DNA of 64,000 nt. It comes from a cyanobiont of Ornithocercus magnificus (GTDB lineage Bacteria; Cyanobacteriota; Cyanobacteriia; PCC-6307; Cyanobiaceae). Positions within the stretch are counted from its first letter, which is position 1, and every line of letters starts with the position of its first letter. Under the pieces are notes generated by a model. It had not been told where the DNA came from, searched no databases, and saw only the letters and a list, made by a program, of their open reading frames with translations. Both the position numbers and the translations under genes were made by a program. This document shows positions 8,341-16,900 of the stretch, piece after piece. The stretch is from assembly GCA_007996965.1 (NCBI GenBank), contig BIMP01000001.1:1178001-1242000 (forward strand). The letters run 5' to 3'.

Positions 8341-8649
8341 ATGACTGTACTACGTTGTGCTGAACTGCAGGTCGATAATCTTGTGTGTGCTTTGGGCCGC
8401 GAGGTTGAAACTCTGCGTCGCCGACAGGGCCATCTCGCCCGTAGCCTTCCCAGTTGTTGGGATATTCATCTAATCTCCCGCCTGCGTCATGAGCAGTACA
8501 GAATCCATCTAAGGTTGCAGGAGATCAGGCGCACAGCGGTGTTGTTGCAGCTGTATCTCCCAGAACCCTCACTAACTATGGACTGGCTGCAAGAACTCTG
8601 CAATAGAGGCAATCAGGAACTGATAAGTGTGTTACCAGAGCTTAGCTGA
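8341..8649 (+). CDS. Hypothetical helical protein, 102 aa
   Basis: This frame starts seven bases after the CRP-like regulator and is probably cotranscribed with it. The protein is strongly basic and helical, with heptad-like Leu and Arg (REVETLRRRQGHLARSL, then LRHEQYRIHLRLQEIRR). It has no membrane segment. Its last 37 bases overlap, tail to tail, the end of the ferritin gene on the other strand. I do not recognise the family. It might be a small partner of the regulator. Confidence 0.5.
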   Translation: MTVLRCAELQVDNLVCALGREVETLRRRQGHLARSLPSCWDIHLISRLRHEQYRIHLRLQEIRRTAVLLQLYLPEPSLTMDWLQELCNRGNQELISVLPELS

Positions 8650-9221
8650 GCCGGTGTACTCTGACCACGGCCTAGTTCATCATCGACTAGCAGTATGGCG
8701 GCTGCCTGTTGCTCCGCAAGGCGCACTCGGCCAAGCAAATAAGCAGCCTCATGCTCAGCTCGAGTTTGCTTCTCCAGCATTGGATCTAGAAAAACTGTTG
8801 TACGCATGTCAGAAGACTGTTCCGCTAATGCATAAATCTGATGTAGGGATGTGGTGACATCTGATTCCATCCGGAAAGCTTGGACTAGAACATCTTCAGG
8901 CGAAACCCAACTTTGATATGGGGCGTCTAGCGGCTGTAGTTCCACCGTCTGTCCGCGGGATATTAGATAGTCGCCAAAGCGTGCAGCATGATCTAGTTCA
9001 TCAAGGGCTTCCTGTCGGTAATAGTGGGCGAAGCCACGGAGCTCACGCTCAGCAAACCAGATAGCAGCTGCAAAGTAGGCTGTATGTGCCTGGCGTTCCA
9101 TATTGAGGTGTTGCTGTGTCGCCAGCAACACCTCACGTTCCATTTGCTCAGCCATGGCACGCCCAGCAGGACCAACAGCGATGCCAATCGGAGGAGTGAT
9201 TACGGTCCTTGAGTCAGTCAT
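8613..9221 (-). CDS. ftn: Ferritin
   Basis: This non-haem ferritin stores iron as a mineral. The likely start is the second ATG (MTDSRTV, 9221), two codons inside the longest frame. In longest-frame numbering, the ferroxidase ligands are visible as Glu44 (LNMERQ), Glu77 and His80 (DELDHAARF), Glu121 (RMESDV) and Gln154 with Glu158 (LEKQTRAE). Tyr51 follows the family, and the four-helix bundle length of about 200 aa is normal. It is convergent with the regulator-hypothetical pair. A small palindrome lies about 40 bases upstream of the start. Confidence 0.88.
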   Translation of the reverse strand: MTDSRTVITPPIGIAVGPAGRAMAEQMEREVLLATQQHLNMERQAHTAYFAAAIWFAERELRGFAHYYRQEALDELDHAARFGDYLISRGQTVELQPLDAPYQSWVSPEDVLVQAFRMESDVTTSLHQIYALAEQSSDMRTTVFLDPMLEKQTRAEHEAAYLLGRVRLAEQQAAAILLVDDELGRGQSTPAQLSSGNTLISS

Positions 9222-9259
9222 GAGCAAACCTCATACTTGTCGATAGCTACAACTTAGAT

Positions 9260-9271
9260 TATCAAATGATA
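9260..9271. promoter_or_regulatory. Candidate operator upstream of ferritin
   Basis: TATCA-AA-TGATA is a perfect 5-bp inverted repeat with a 2-base spacer, about 33-39 bases before the ferritin start. It loosely resembles part of a Fur-type ATAAT/ATTAT palindrome and also FNR-like half sites. The CRP-family gene nearby is a possible binder. Short palindromes occur by chance in AT-rich spacers, so this is only a candidate. Confidence 0.25.
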
Positions 9272-9358
9272 CACCTTACCTTTTAGCTCTGTGACATTTG
9301 CTTTTCCAACACTCACCGCATGTGCTGATGTGAGTACTGAGTTAGTCTGTGTACTGGT

Positions 9359-9496
9359 ATGGTACTAAGTTTCTTGTCGGCTGAATTAGGGACAGAATCG
9401 AAGTATAGGTGCATCTATATCGGCAAAAAGAAAGGCTGCAAGAAGCGTAAGTGCTCTAAATGGAAGGGCGGAGCTTGCCGTTGCGGTCGTGACTGA
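9359..9496 (+). CDS. Cys/Lys-rich cationic microprotein, 45 aa
   Basis: ATG at 9359 opens 45 codons closed by TGA at 9494-9496. After a mildly hydrophobic start (MVLSFLSAELGTE), the peptide becomes very basic and cysteine-rich: nine Lys, four Arg and only three acidic residues, with Cys at 18, 27, 32, 40 and 42. The core includes GKKKGCKKRKC and GGACRCGRD. Such a composition is unlikely in random AT-rich spacer. It lacks the double-Gly leader of prochlorosins. Roles as a metal- or Fe-S-binding peptide, a nucleic-acid binder or a secreted cationic peptide are all possible. It lies next to ferritin, on the opposite strand. Confidence 0.55.
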   Translation: MVLSFLSAELGTESKYRCIYIGKKKGCKKRKCSKWKGGACRCGRD

Positions 9497-9660
9497 TAGC
9501 ATTATCGCATATTACATAATCTGGAGCCAGGTTACCCAATGTCAATGTCAAAGCCTAGTTAGTAGTTAATGTATAGCTAGATTTGCAAGCATATTCTACT
9601 GTAATAGTGCAACTCTAGATACCAATACATCTAATTTTAACAAACATTTTAAGCTAGTGA

Positions 9661-9699
9661 AAAAATCTGTCACTTTAAAGTTAAGTGAACAGTTTAAAA
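9661..9699. terminator. Hairpin with flanking A and T runs
   Basis: CTGTCACTT (9667-9675) pairs with AAGTG plus ACAG (9683-9692, one bulged A) across a 7-base loop. It is preceded by five A and followed by TTTAAAA, so it could end transcripts in either direction, including one from the 45-aa peptide gene. The stem is AT-rich, so it would be a weak terminator. Confidence 0.3.
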
Positions 9700-9861
9700 T
9701 TGTCATGCTGCTGAGGAGACAACTAATAAAATAAACCGTAGCCTCATGGCTGCTTTCTAAAAAAGCCAAAGCATTGTAAAGATCATAGTATTCATTCATA
9801 TTGCTTCAATGAGCAGGCCTTGATCCATGACAATGCATCATTGAGCCTATCGATTGACCTG

Positions 9862-11019
9862 ATGTTCGCCGACCAGCGCTGGCCCTGGTGGCCGCTGCTA
9901 CCGCTCTACCCCTATAGCCGGCGCACAACACTACTTACTGAGCTAATTCCAGGAGAGGTCTGGAGTCTCGAACAGCTACAAGGCATCTACTACGTTGCTG
10001 TTCCTATTCGTCTGACAGTGGTACGTATAAGCGGCGGACTAATGCTAGTCAACCCTCTGCCGCCTACACTGGAGTTACAGAGTCTGCTCCAACTGCTGGT
10101 CAAGCGTTATGGGCCGGTACGCACGATCGTGCTGCCCACTGCCTCAGGACTTGAGCACAAACTGCCGCTTCCAGCTCTGGCGCGAGCTTATCCAGAAGCA
10201 GAACTATGGCTTTGTCCCGGGCAATGGAGCTTTCCACTGTCTTTACCTTCGCCATGGCTAGGTATCCCAGCACAGCGTAGTCACACACTACTCGAAGATG
10301 GTGTACCTCATGCTGATACTTGCGAATGGCTATCTTTCGGGCCACTCGATCTGGGCATAGGGCGATTCCAGGAAATTAGCTGTTTGCATCGGCCTTCCGG
10401 TTCACTAATAGTTACTGATGCACTGTTAGGCATCGGGTCTGAGCCTCCAGCGATCTTTGATCATGATCCAACACCACTCCTGTTTCATGCACGTGAGCGT
10501 GGTGACGAGCTACTGCAAGATACGCCCGAGTCTCGCCGCCGCGGCTGGATGAGGATAGTTCTATTTGCATCCTATTTACGACCAGAACCGCTGGAGGTGC
10601 CAGGATGGGAGGAACTACTACGCTATGCCTTCAGACCTGGTTTGCGTTCTGCTCGCACTCATTTTGGAATTTATCCCTTTCGCTGGAAAGATGGCTGGGA
10701 TTTAACTGCCGCCACACTCATCGGAGCGAGTAGCCCAAGACTGCAAATCGCACCAGTATTGGAGCGGCTCGTCTTGCCACGAGCGCAGTGTGTCTTACTT
10801 GATTGGCTTGCACGCTTGAAAGAGTTGCACGGCCTTCGCTGGTTAGTTCCAGCGCACTATGCCGCACCCTTAGCTTTCACCCCTGAGATCATTTGCCAGT
10901 TTCAGGCTGACCTGACAAACCGTGATTGGGCAAAGAGTCAAGGTAACTGGCATTTCCTTGGAGCAATCGATCGATGGTTGCTCAGTTTAGGTCTTGTCCC
11001 TAAGCAGCCTAATGTATAG
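9862..11019 (+). CDS. DUF4336 family protein
   Basis: This protein of about 385 aa belongs to the DUF4336 family, which is found in cyanobacteria and plants and resembles metallo-beta-lactamase-fold proteins, with no established reaction. I choose ATG at 9862 (MFADQRWPWWPLLPLYPY), because the longer frame from TTG at 9820 adds 14 residues of low quality. The typical conserved core includes PGEVWSLEQLQGIYYVAVPIR and a later LVPAHYAAP. The classical HxHxDH zinc motif is not evident. The gene is alone on the plus strand and is preceded by a spacer of about 365 bases. Confidence 0.75.
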   Translation: MFADQRWPWWPLLPLYPYSRRTTLLTELIPGEVWSLEQLQGIYYVAVPIRLTVVRISGGLMLVNPLPPTLELQSLLQLLVKRYGPVRTIVLPTASGLEHKLPLPALARAYPEAELWLCPGQWSFPLSLPSPWLGIPAQRSHTLLEDGVPHADTCEWLSFGPLDLGIGRFQEISCLHRPSGSLIVTDALLGIGSEPPAIFDHDPTPLLFHARERGDELLQDTPESRRRGWMRIVLFASYLRPEPLEVPGWEELLRYAFRPGLRSARTHFGIYPFRWKDGWDLTAATLIGASSPRLQIAPVLERLVLPRAQCVLLDWLARLKELHGLRWLVPAHYAAPLAFTPEIICQFQADLTNRDWAKSQGNWHFLGAIDRWLLSLGLVPKQPNV

Positions 11020-11093
11020 CATTGGTGAAACGTTGCGGAAGTGACAGCTAAAGACTGAAGTCCAGCCATGGCTGTGTGCGCACGTCTGGTGCG

Positions 11094-11444
11094 CTAAAGA
11101 TTCGTCTCATCGGGATCAACAGTCATGGCTTCGTCTGCGAACATTACCTCTTCAAGATCTTTGCGCTGCTCCATTTGACGCAGGAAATAGCCCGTCATCA
11201 TGGCTGAGGCAAGCATGTTGGCAAGGTTGTCTCGGTTAACCGAGACTCTTACCTCGAACTGCTCAGTTGGCAGCATGCCTAGTAGCCCCTGCACATTGTG
11301 GCGGATGATCTCCTGAATATCGTTGCTTGCCGAGCGAGCCACGCTCTGCAGTACTTCAGGAGGTTGATTCTGCAGGTACTGCACTAAGGCATTCCCTGGT
11401 TGGCCGTCACCATTCTCTGTGGTCAAGAACTCCGGATCGAACAT
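11094..11444 (-). CDS. DUF760 domain protein
   Basis: The DUF760 core (FLTTENGDGQPGNALVQYLQ, then IIRHNVQGLLGMLPTEQFEV and AMMTGYFLRQMEQR) is clear in this protein of about 116 aa. I choose the start MFDPEF (11444). The longer frame to 11561 runs through the end of lepB, which stops at 11462, and its extra N-terminus is shadow sequence. DUF760 proteins occur in cyanobacteria and plastids; the function is not established. The gene follows lepB on the same strand with 17 bases between, so the two are likely cotranscribed. Confidence 0.8.
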   Translation of the reverse strand: MFDPEFLTTENGDGQPGNALVQYLQNQPPEVLQSVARSASNDIQEIIRHNVQGLLGMLPTEQFEVRVSVNRDNLANMLASAMMTGYFLRQMEQRKDLEEVMFADEAMTVDPDETNL

Positions 11445-11461
11445 TGCCGGTGCGCTCTCCA

Positions 11462-12076
11462 TCACCCCAATGACGTTATCGCAGTCGCTCCTTGCTGACC
11501 GTGGTTGCGATGGTCGGGGAACCGAATCGGACCGAATCGGTTGGGAGGCCAGTAGCGCCAAACAGCAGTACCAATCACGTTTTTCTCCGGCAGTGGTCCC
11601 CAGAGATGAGAGTCAAGACTGGCATTGCGGTTATCCCCCAGAACCCAGAGTTGATGTGGTTGTACTAGCACCGGCCCCATGTTGTAGCCGATAGCTCCGG
11701 TGCTAGGAAGAACATCGTTAGGGCGCCCATTACGCCAGAGATAGCCATCTCTAACCTCCAGGATATCGCCTGGGCGACCAACTACACGCTTAATTAGGGC
11801 AGCCTGAGGGTCATAACCTCCCTTGACCAGTAAGGTGGGCGCCCGAAATACCACGATGCTGCCAAGCGGTAGCCCTTCCCGATTTAATCTAGGCCGGAGC
11901 TTTTCTACCAAAATCCGGTCTTTGACCGCCAATGTTGGCAACATTGATCCAGATGGAATCCAGCGTGGCTCGACCACCAACCAGCGCAACAGTAATGCCA
12001 ACAGCAGCCACAGTAGAAGCTGGCGCCAAGAGAATTCAGTTTGCCCAGATCCGTTTGATGACTGAGTGTCATGCAT
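11462..12076 (-). CDS. lepB: Signal peptidase I
   Basis: This membrane serine protease of about 204 aa removes signal peptides from exported proteins. I start it at MHDTQSSNG (12076); the 54 residues before this in the longest frame are the antisense of menD. One transmembrane segment (LLLWLLLALLLRWLVVEP) is followed by the catalytic box PSGSMLPTL, which carries the Ser. The Lys is in ALIKRVVGRPGD, and the C-terminal box is LGDNRNASLDSHLWGP. The start overlaps the divergent menD start by about 11 bases. Confidence 0.9.
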   Translation of the reverse strand: MHDTQSSNGSGQTEFSWRQLLLWLLLALLLRWLVVEPRWIPSGSMLPTLAVKDRILVEKLRPRLNREGLPLGSIVVFRAPTLLVKGGYDPQAALIKRVVGRPGDILEVRDGYLWRNGRPNDVLPSTGAIGYNMGPVLVQPHQLWVLGDNRNASLDSHLWGPLPEKNVIGTAVWRYWPPNRFGPIRFPDHRNHGQQGATAITSLG

Positions 12077-13892
12077 CAGCGGAACTCTCTGCCCGAGGAT
12101 TAAACCAGCTTTCACAACTTCTCTGACGCCTACACACCACCAACTCCAATGTTGTCTTGATCTGTTGCAAACGCTGACCAAACTTGGGCTGACACACTTG
12201 GTACTTTGCCCTGGTAGCAGATCTGCTCCCTTAGCCATGGCTGCTGGTGCTCTAGCAAGGCAGCATCATCTGCAGCTAATTTCCGCCCTTGATGAACGAT
12301 CTGCTGCCTTTGTTGCTCTTGGCATAGCTACAGCCACCGGTCGTGGAGTTGTTGTAGTTACCACAAGTGGTACAGCTGTTGCCAATCTATTGCCGGCTGC
12401 TGTCGAGGCTGATCGTTCAACCCAGCCACTATTGCTTCTTACTGCTGACCGCCCCAAACGTTTAAAGGAGTGTGGCGCTAACCAAGCCGTTAACCAAGAA
12501 GCGTTTCTGCAACCAGTTTGTCGCTGGTTTGGCAGTAGCCACTTAGATGGCATGCAGCAACTTACACTCTCTAATATACAGTTTTTGGCTAACCAAGCCT
12601 GGCACATAGCACATGGGCTGGGCGGTTCCAATCCTCCAGGACCAGTGCATCTCAATTTGCCGATGGAGGAGCCCCTACATGCTTCACTTGAGGACCAGCG
12701 TTGCTTGTTCGGCCACCTAGGTCACCGCAGTACGGGCGCTACTAACATAATTTATGCGCTGCCAGACCAGAGCGTTGGCAGGGCCAGCTCATTGCCTTCC
12801 AGACTTAGTCTTAAGCTACAACATCCAGGAGTTATCTTAGCTGGCCCCTGGCGAGGCTTGGAAAGCCGTCTGCCAGCGTTTCAGGATGCTTTGTGCGATC
12901 TTCAAGTTTGCTGTGGATGGCCAGTGTTAGCAGATCCACTTAGTGCTGTGCCTGCTGATTGTCCTGGCCGAATTGAGGTATGGGAACCTTTGCTCGAGGT
13001 TTTGCCCCAGCCCTTTGACAATCTGCAAATTCTCCGATTGGGGCCGCTAAGTGCCAGTCGCAGTTTAGAAAACTGGCTGCGGCAACAGCGAGGACTGCAA
13101 CTACTGATTAGCGAGGGGGACACACGCCGGCTTGACCCTCTTGGCTGTGCTCTTCAAGATGGGATGGGACTTGCAAACTGGTGGCAACAGCAGTTCTGGG
13201 ATCAAGAGACAAGCGCAAATAAAGATCTGCTTGCCTGCTGGAAGACTAGTGACCGCCGTGCCCGTGCCTATCTTGACCGAGAGCTGCCGCTTAGTGGTCC
13301 AGCTAGTGAACCTGCGCTGGCACGTGGGTTAGCGCGTCTAATCCCCCATGACATCCCTATAATGCTGGCAGCTAGCAGTCCAGTGCGGGACTGGCTCTCC
13401 TGGAGCGGTGGCAGGCGCTGCTACGGCTTTCGTGGTGCCTCAGGCATTGACGGCACACTGTCGCTGGGTCTTGGTTTGGCGATAGGTCATGGCCAGACTG
13501 TGCTGATAACAGGTGATCTAGCACTTATACATGACAGCAATGGCTGGTTACTGACCCGTCCTGATGGCCCACATTTGCTAGTGATCCTAATCGACAACAA
13601 CGGCGGCGGTATCTTTGAACAGTTGCCACTCACTCTCGACCCTATAACTGCATTCGAGTCCCTATTTGCTATGCCTCAGCGAGTCGATCCTCTTGCTCTA
13701 GCAGCTTCTCATGGAGTTCCACACTGCCAACTTACTCATCTTGAAGATTTAGAAGAAGCTCTAGTATGGGGGCTCAATCAGAATGGCCCCGCACTGCTGC
13801 GCATTTGCACTGACCGCCGTCGCGACGCGGCACTCCGCCATCAACTACGACACCAGCTCATTGAGGATCTGTCTAGTGCTGATTCAGAATAG
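12066..13892 (+). CDS. menD: SEPHCHC synthase (menaquinone/phylloquinone pathway)
   Basis: MenD is a thiamine diphosphate enzyme that joins 2-oxoglutarate and isochorismate; in cyanobacteria the pathway leads to phylloquinone of photosystem I. The 608-aa frame has the N-terminal LVLCPGSRSAPLA and the ThDP-activating Glu77 (SALDERSAAF). Near 480-515 it has the metal-ThDP motif TGDLALIHDSNGWL with DNNGGGIFEQL. The only standard start is GTG at 12066, which overlaps lepB head to head; a CTG at 12123, nearer the conserved part, is an alternative. menB follows after 22 bases. Confidence 0.92.
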   Translation: MSCISGTLCPRIKPAFTTSLTPTHHQLQCCLDLLQTLTKLGLTHLVLCPGSRSAPLAMAAGALARQHHLQLISALDERSAAFVALGIATATGRGVVVVTTSGTAVANLLPAAVEADRSTQPLLLLTADRPKRLKECGANQAVNQEAFLQPVCRWFGSSHLDGMQQLTLSNIQFLANQAWHIAHGLGGSNPPGPVHLNLPMEEPLHASLEDQRCLFGHLGHRSTGATNIIYALPDQSVGRASSLPSRLSLKLQHPGVILAGPWRGLESRLPAFQDALCDLQVCCGWPVLADPLSAVPADCPGRIEVWEPLLEVLPQPFDNLQILRLGPLSASRSLENWLRQQRGLQLLISEGDTRRLDPLGCALQDGMGLANWWQQQFWDQETSANKDLLACWKTSDRRARAYLDRELPLSGPASEPALARGLARLIPHDIPIMLAASSPVRDWLSWSGGRRCYGFRGASGIDGTLSLGLGLAIGHGQTVLITGDLALIHDSNGWLLTRPDGPHLLVILIDNNGGGIFEQLPLTLDPITAFESLFAMPQRVDPLALAASHGVPHCQLTHLEDLEEALVWGLNQNGPALLRICTDRRRDAALRHQLRHQLIEDLSSADSE

Positions 13893-13914
13893 AGTTGAAC
13901 AGATCTAGAGACTC

Positions 13915-14799
13915 ATGTCCAGCTCATCCTCCACAGGGTCCCGATGTGTGCTCCCTGGTGACTCCGGCATCAGTTGGCAGCCCTGGGGCAACTACGAGGA
14001 CATATTACTGGACCGCTGTGATGAGGGTATTGCTCGAGTAGCAATTAACCGTCCTGAGAAACGCAATGCATTTCGGCCTCGCACTGTTATGGAGCTCTGC
14101 AATGCATTTAGTCATATCCGGGACGACAGTCAACTAGGAGTCGTTCTCTTCACTGGTGTAGGCCCAGCAACTGATGGCTGCTACGCCTTTTGTGCCGGTG
14201 GTGATCAGAGTGTGCGTGGAGTTGGTGGTTATCTAGACGAGGATGGAATGCCACGCCTAAACGTCTTGGATTTGCAGCGCATCATTCGCAGCATACCAAA
14301 AGTAGTAATCGCTTTGGTAGCAGGATATGCTGTAGGTGGCGGCCAGGTGCTTCACCTACTCTGCGACCTCAGTCTTGCAGCAGAGAACGCAATTTTTGGC
14401 CAGACTGGCCCTCGTGTTGGCAGCTTCGACGGTGGTTTTGGTGCTGGCTTTCTGGCCCGTGTAGTGGGACAACGTAAGGCAAGAGAGATTTGGTTTCTCT
14501 GTCGCCAGTACTGTGCTGAGGAAGCTCTGAATATGGGTTTGGTTAATGCAGTTACACCACTGCGCAGCCTCGAATCTGAGGGAGTGCGTTGGGCACGAGA
14601 GGTGCTTTGTCACAGCCCAGCAGCAATCCGCTGTCTCAAGGCGGCTTTTAATGCTGAGACCGATGGCTTGGTCGGATTGCAAGAGTTGGCTGGACAAACT
14701 ACTCATCTCTTTTATAGAACCAGTGAGAGCCAGGAAGGCCGTGACGCATTTTTAGAGAAGCGCAACCCGGATTTCTCAAAATCCCCATGGTTACCTTGA
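13915..14799 (+). CDS. menB: 1,4-dihydroxy-2-naphthoyl-CoA synthase
   Basis: MenB closes the naphthoate ring from o-succinylbenzoyl-CoA in the phylloquinone pathway. This 294-aa crotonase-fold protein has the oxyanion-hole region [11 protein letters not shown] and the conserved [21 protein letters not shown] MenB-specific [15 protein letters not shown] segment and a C-terminal [10 protein letters not shown] complete it. An N-terminal extension (about 20 residues) before the [11 protein letters not shown] start of the core is usual in picocyanobacteria. It is directly downstream of menD and surely cotranscribed. Confidence 0.95.
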   Translation: MSSSSSTGSRCVLPGDSGISWQPWGNYEDILLDRCDEGIARVAINRPEKRNAFRPRTVMELCNAFSHIRDDSQLGVVLFTGVGPATDGCYAFCAGGDQSVRGVGGYLDEDGMPRLNVLDLQRIIRSIPKVVIALVAGYAVGGGQVLHLLCDLSLAAENAIFGQTGPRVGSFDGGFGAGFLARVVGQRKAREIWFLCRQYCAEEALNMGLVNAVTPLRSLESEGVRWAREVLCHSPAAIRCLKAAFNAETDGLVGLQELAGQTTHLFYRTSESQEGRDAFLEKRNPDFSKSPWLP

Positions 14800-15071
14800 G
14801 AGTGAGTTATGCACTGCTTCAGGAAGCATATAATTTCTATCTAGCCAATAAGGTTCCTCCAGAATTTATGGACATAGCACTTTATGAGTTGCCTACACCC
14901 ATATTATACTCCCTTACTTATTATCTATTGAACATTATCTTAAAGCTAAATATGATCTTGTACTAAGTCCAATCTGTATGGATGCATTAGTAGTCTTGCT
15001 TCCCAAGCCAGACCTAAGCAGATTTAGACAGGCACTGGCTCATAGAGTCTCGTTGCCGGTATAACTGAGCA

Positions 15072-16619
15072 ATGAGAATTTTATTTGCATCGGTGGAGTG
15101 CGCTCCCCTCGTAAAGGTGGGCGGCATGGGAGATGTGGTTGGATCTCTTCCGCCTGAGCTTGCTGCTCTTGGCCACGATGTGCGCCTGATTATGCCAGGC
15201 TACGGCAGGCTCTGGAGCCAACTTGACATACCTCTCGACCCTCTATGGCGTGCTCAAACCATGGGTACCGAGTTTGCTGTTTACGAGGTGTGCCATCCTG
15301 ATAATGGCTTGATAATCTATCTTGTTGGACACCCAGCTTTTGACGTAGATTATATCTATGGGGGTGAGGATGAAGACTGGCGCTTTACTTTCTTTGCTAG
15401 CGCCGCTGCAGAATTTGCCTGGAACGTCTGGAAACCTCAGATTCTACATTGTCACGATTGGCACACTGGCATGATACCAGCATGGATGCACCAAGACCCA
15501 GAGATCAGCACTGTTTTTACAATCCATAACCTCAAGTATCAGGGTCCCTGGCGCTGGAAGCTCAATCGCATTACTTGGTGCCCCTGGTATATACAGGGAG
15601 AACATACCATGGCAAATGCTTTGCTATATGCCGACCGCGTCAATACTGTCTCGCCCACCTATGCTAATGAGATTCGCACTGTGGAATATGGTGAGAATTT
15701 AGAGGGCCTACTAAACTACATTTCTGGAAAGCTACGCGGGATTCTCAATGGAATTGATGTGCAATCCTGGGACCCGGCCCGAGACTCAACTTTACCCGCA
15801 AATTTTAGTGTTGATAATTTATCCAGGCGGATAATTAACAAGAGAGCACTACAAAAACGAATGGGGTTAGTGGCTCGCGACGAAGCCTACCTGATGGGCA
15901 TGGTCAGTCGCCTCGTAGATCAAAAGGGAATTGACCTATTACTTCAGGTCGCTGACCGGTTCCTCGCCTATACAGATTCCCAGATCATTGTTCTAGGAAA
16001 TGGGGAGCGGGGTCTAGAGTCGGGGCTTTGGCAGCTGGCCTCGCAGTACCCAGGGAGATTCGTTGTTTTTCTTACCTATGATGACAATCTATCTAGGCTG
16101 ATATATGCTGGCAGTGATGCATTCTTGATGCCTAGTCGTTTTGAGCCCTGCGGTATTAGTCAGATGATAGCGATGCGCTATGGATGTATACCAGTAGTGC
16201 GTAGAGTTGGAGGCTTAGTTGATACTGTGGTACCCCATGACCCGATGAGACATACTGGTACTGGCTTCTGCTTTGACCGTTTTGAACCGCTGGACTTCTA
16301 TACTGCACTAGTACGTTCTTGGGAAGCATACCGTCATCACGACAGTTGGCAGGAGCTGCAGCTGCGCGCCATGAATCAAGACTATAGCTGGAGCCGATCA
16401 GCATTAGAGTATGATCGTATGTATCGTGAGGTATGTAGCGCTGATGAAGTTACCCAAAGTATAACTACGTACCAGCGTCTCTCGCCTATACAAGATGTGC
16501 CTAGCTCCTCTAGTGCTGATATATCAGCCACCGCTATTGACCCACTATCTAAAGCTAATCATCCCAGCATGCTAGTACGCTGCCAGAATCTCATGCAGTC
16601 TCTCTTTGGCCAAAGGTAA
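15072..16619 (+). CDS. glgA: Glycogen synthase (GT5)
   Basis: This 515-aa enzyme adds glucose from ADP-glucose to glycogen, the cell's night-time carbon store. The N-terminal ADP-glucose site is KVGGMGDV at 15-22. The C-terminal GT-B domain has [14 protein letters not shown] and the family motif [17 protein letters not shown]. About 40 Ser/Thr-rich residues follow the domain, slightly longer than the usual 480-490 aa. The gene stands alone after a 272-base spacer in which I see no gene. Confidence 0.95.
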   Translation: MRILFASVECAPLVKVGGMGDVVGSLPPELAALGHDVRLIMPGYGRLWSQLDIPLDPLWRAQTMGTEFAVYEVCHPDNGLIIYLVGHPAFDVDYIYGGEDEDWRFTFFASAAAEFAWNVWKPQILHCHDWHTGMIPAWMHQDPEISTVFTIHNLKYQGPWRWKLNRITWCPWYIQGEHTMANALLYADRVNTVSPTYANEIRTVEYGENLEGLLNYISGKLRGILNGIDVQSWDPARDSTLPANFSVDNLSRRIINKRALQKRMGLVARDEAYLMGMVSRLVDQKGIDLLLQVADRFLAYTDSQIIVLGNGERGLESGLWQLASQYPGRFVVFLTYDDNLSRLIYAGSDAFLMPSRFEPCGISQMIAMRYGCIPVVRRVGGLVDTVVPHDPMRHTGTGFCFDRFEPLDFYTALVRSWEAYRHHDSWQELQLRAMNQDYSWSRSALEYDRMYREVCSADEVTQSITTYQRLSPIQDVPSSSSADISATAIDPLSKANHPSMLVRCQNLMQSLFGQR

Positions 16620-16900
16620 GCTAAGACATAGCCTGCTAACAGAGCTATATTTCCTACTTTGTCTGTGTCTGTATTATTTATGCTTTACAAGTCTATAATT
16701 TGTAGGAGATACCTATCTTTCTAGACTTTGCTATCTCTCAGCTGTATGGACACAGCTAGTAAATAGCTAGGAGTAATTAGGCCCTGTCAACTTTAGGAGT
16801 TACAAAGACAGCAGGCTTAACGGCCAATTGCAAATATGCTTGAAGAGCCTCACAGCTAAGAACCTTAAGCCATCATCCTGAATTGACGTTAATACAATTG

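Noticed and set aside
9596-9799. 67-codon minus frame upstream of the DUF4336 gene
   Set aside because: AT-rich chance frame running through the hairpin at 9661-9699; no domain or membrane topology of note.
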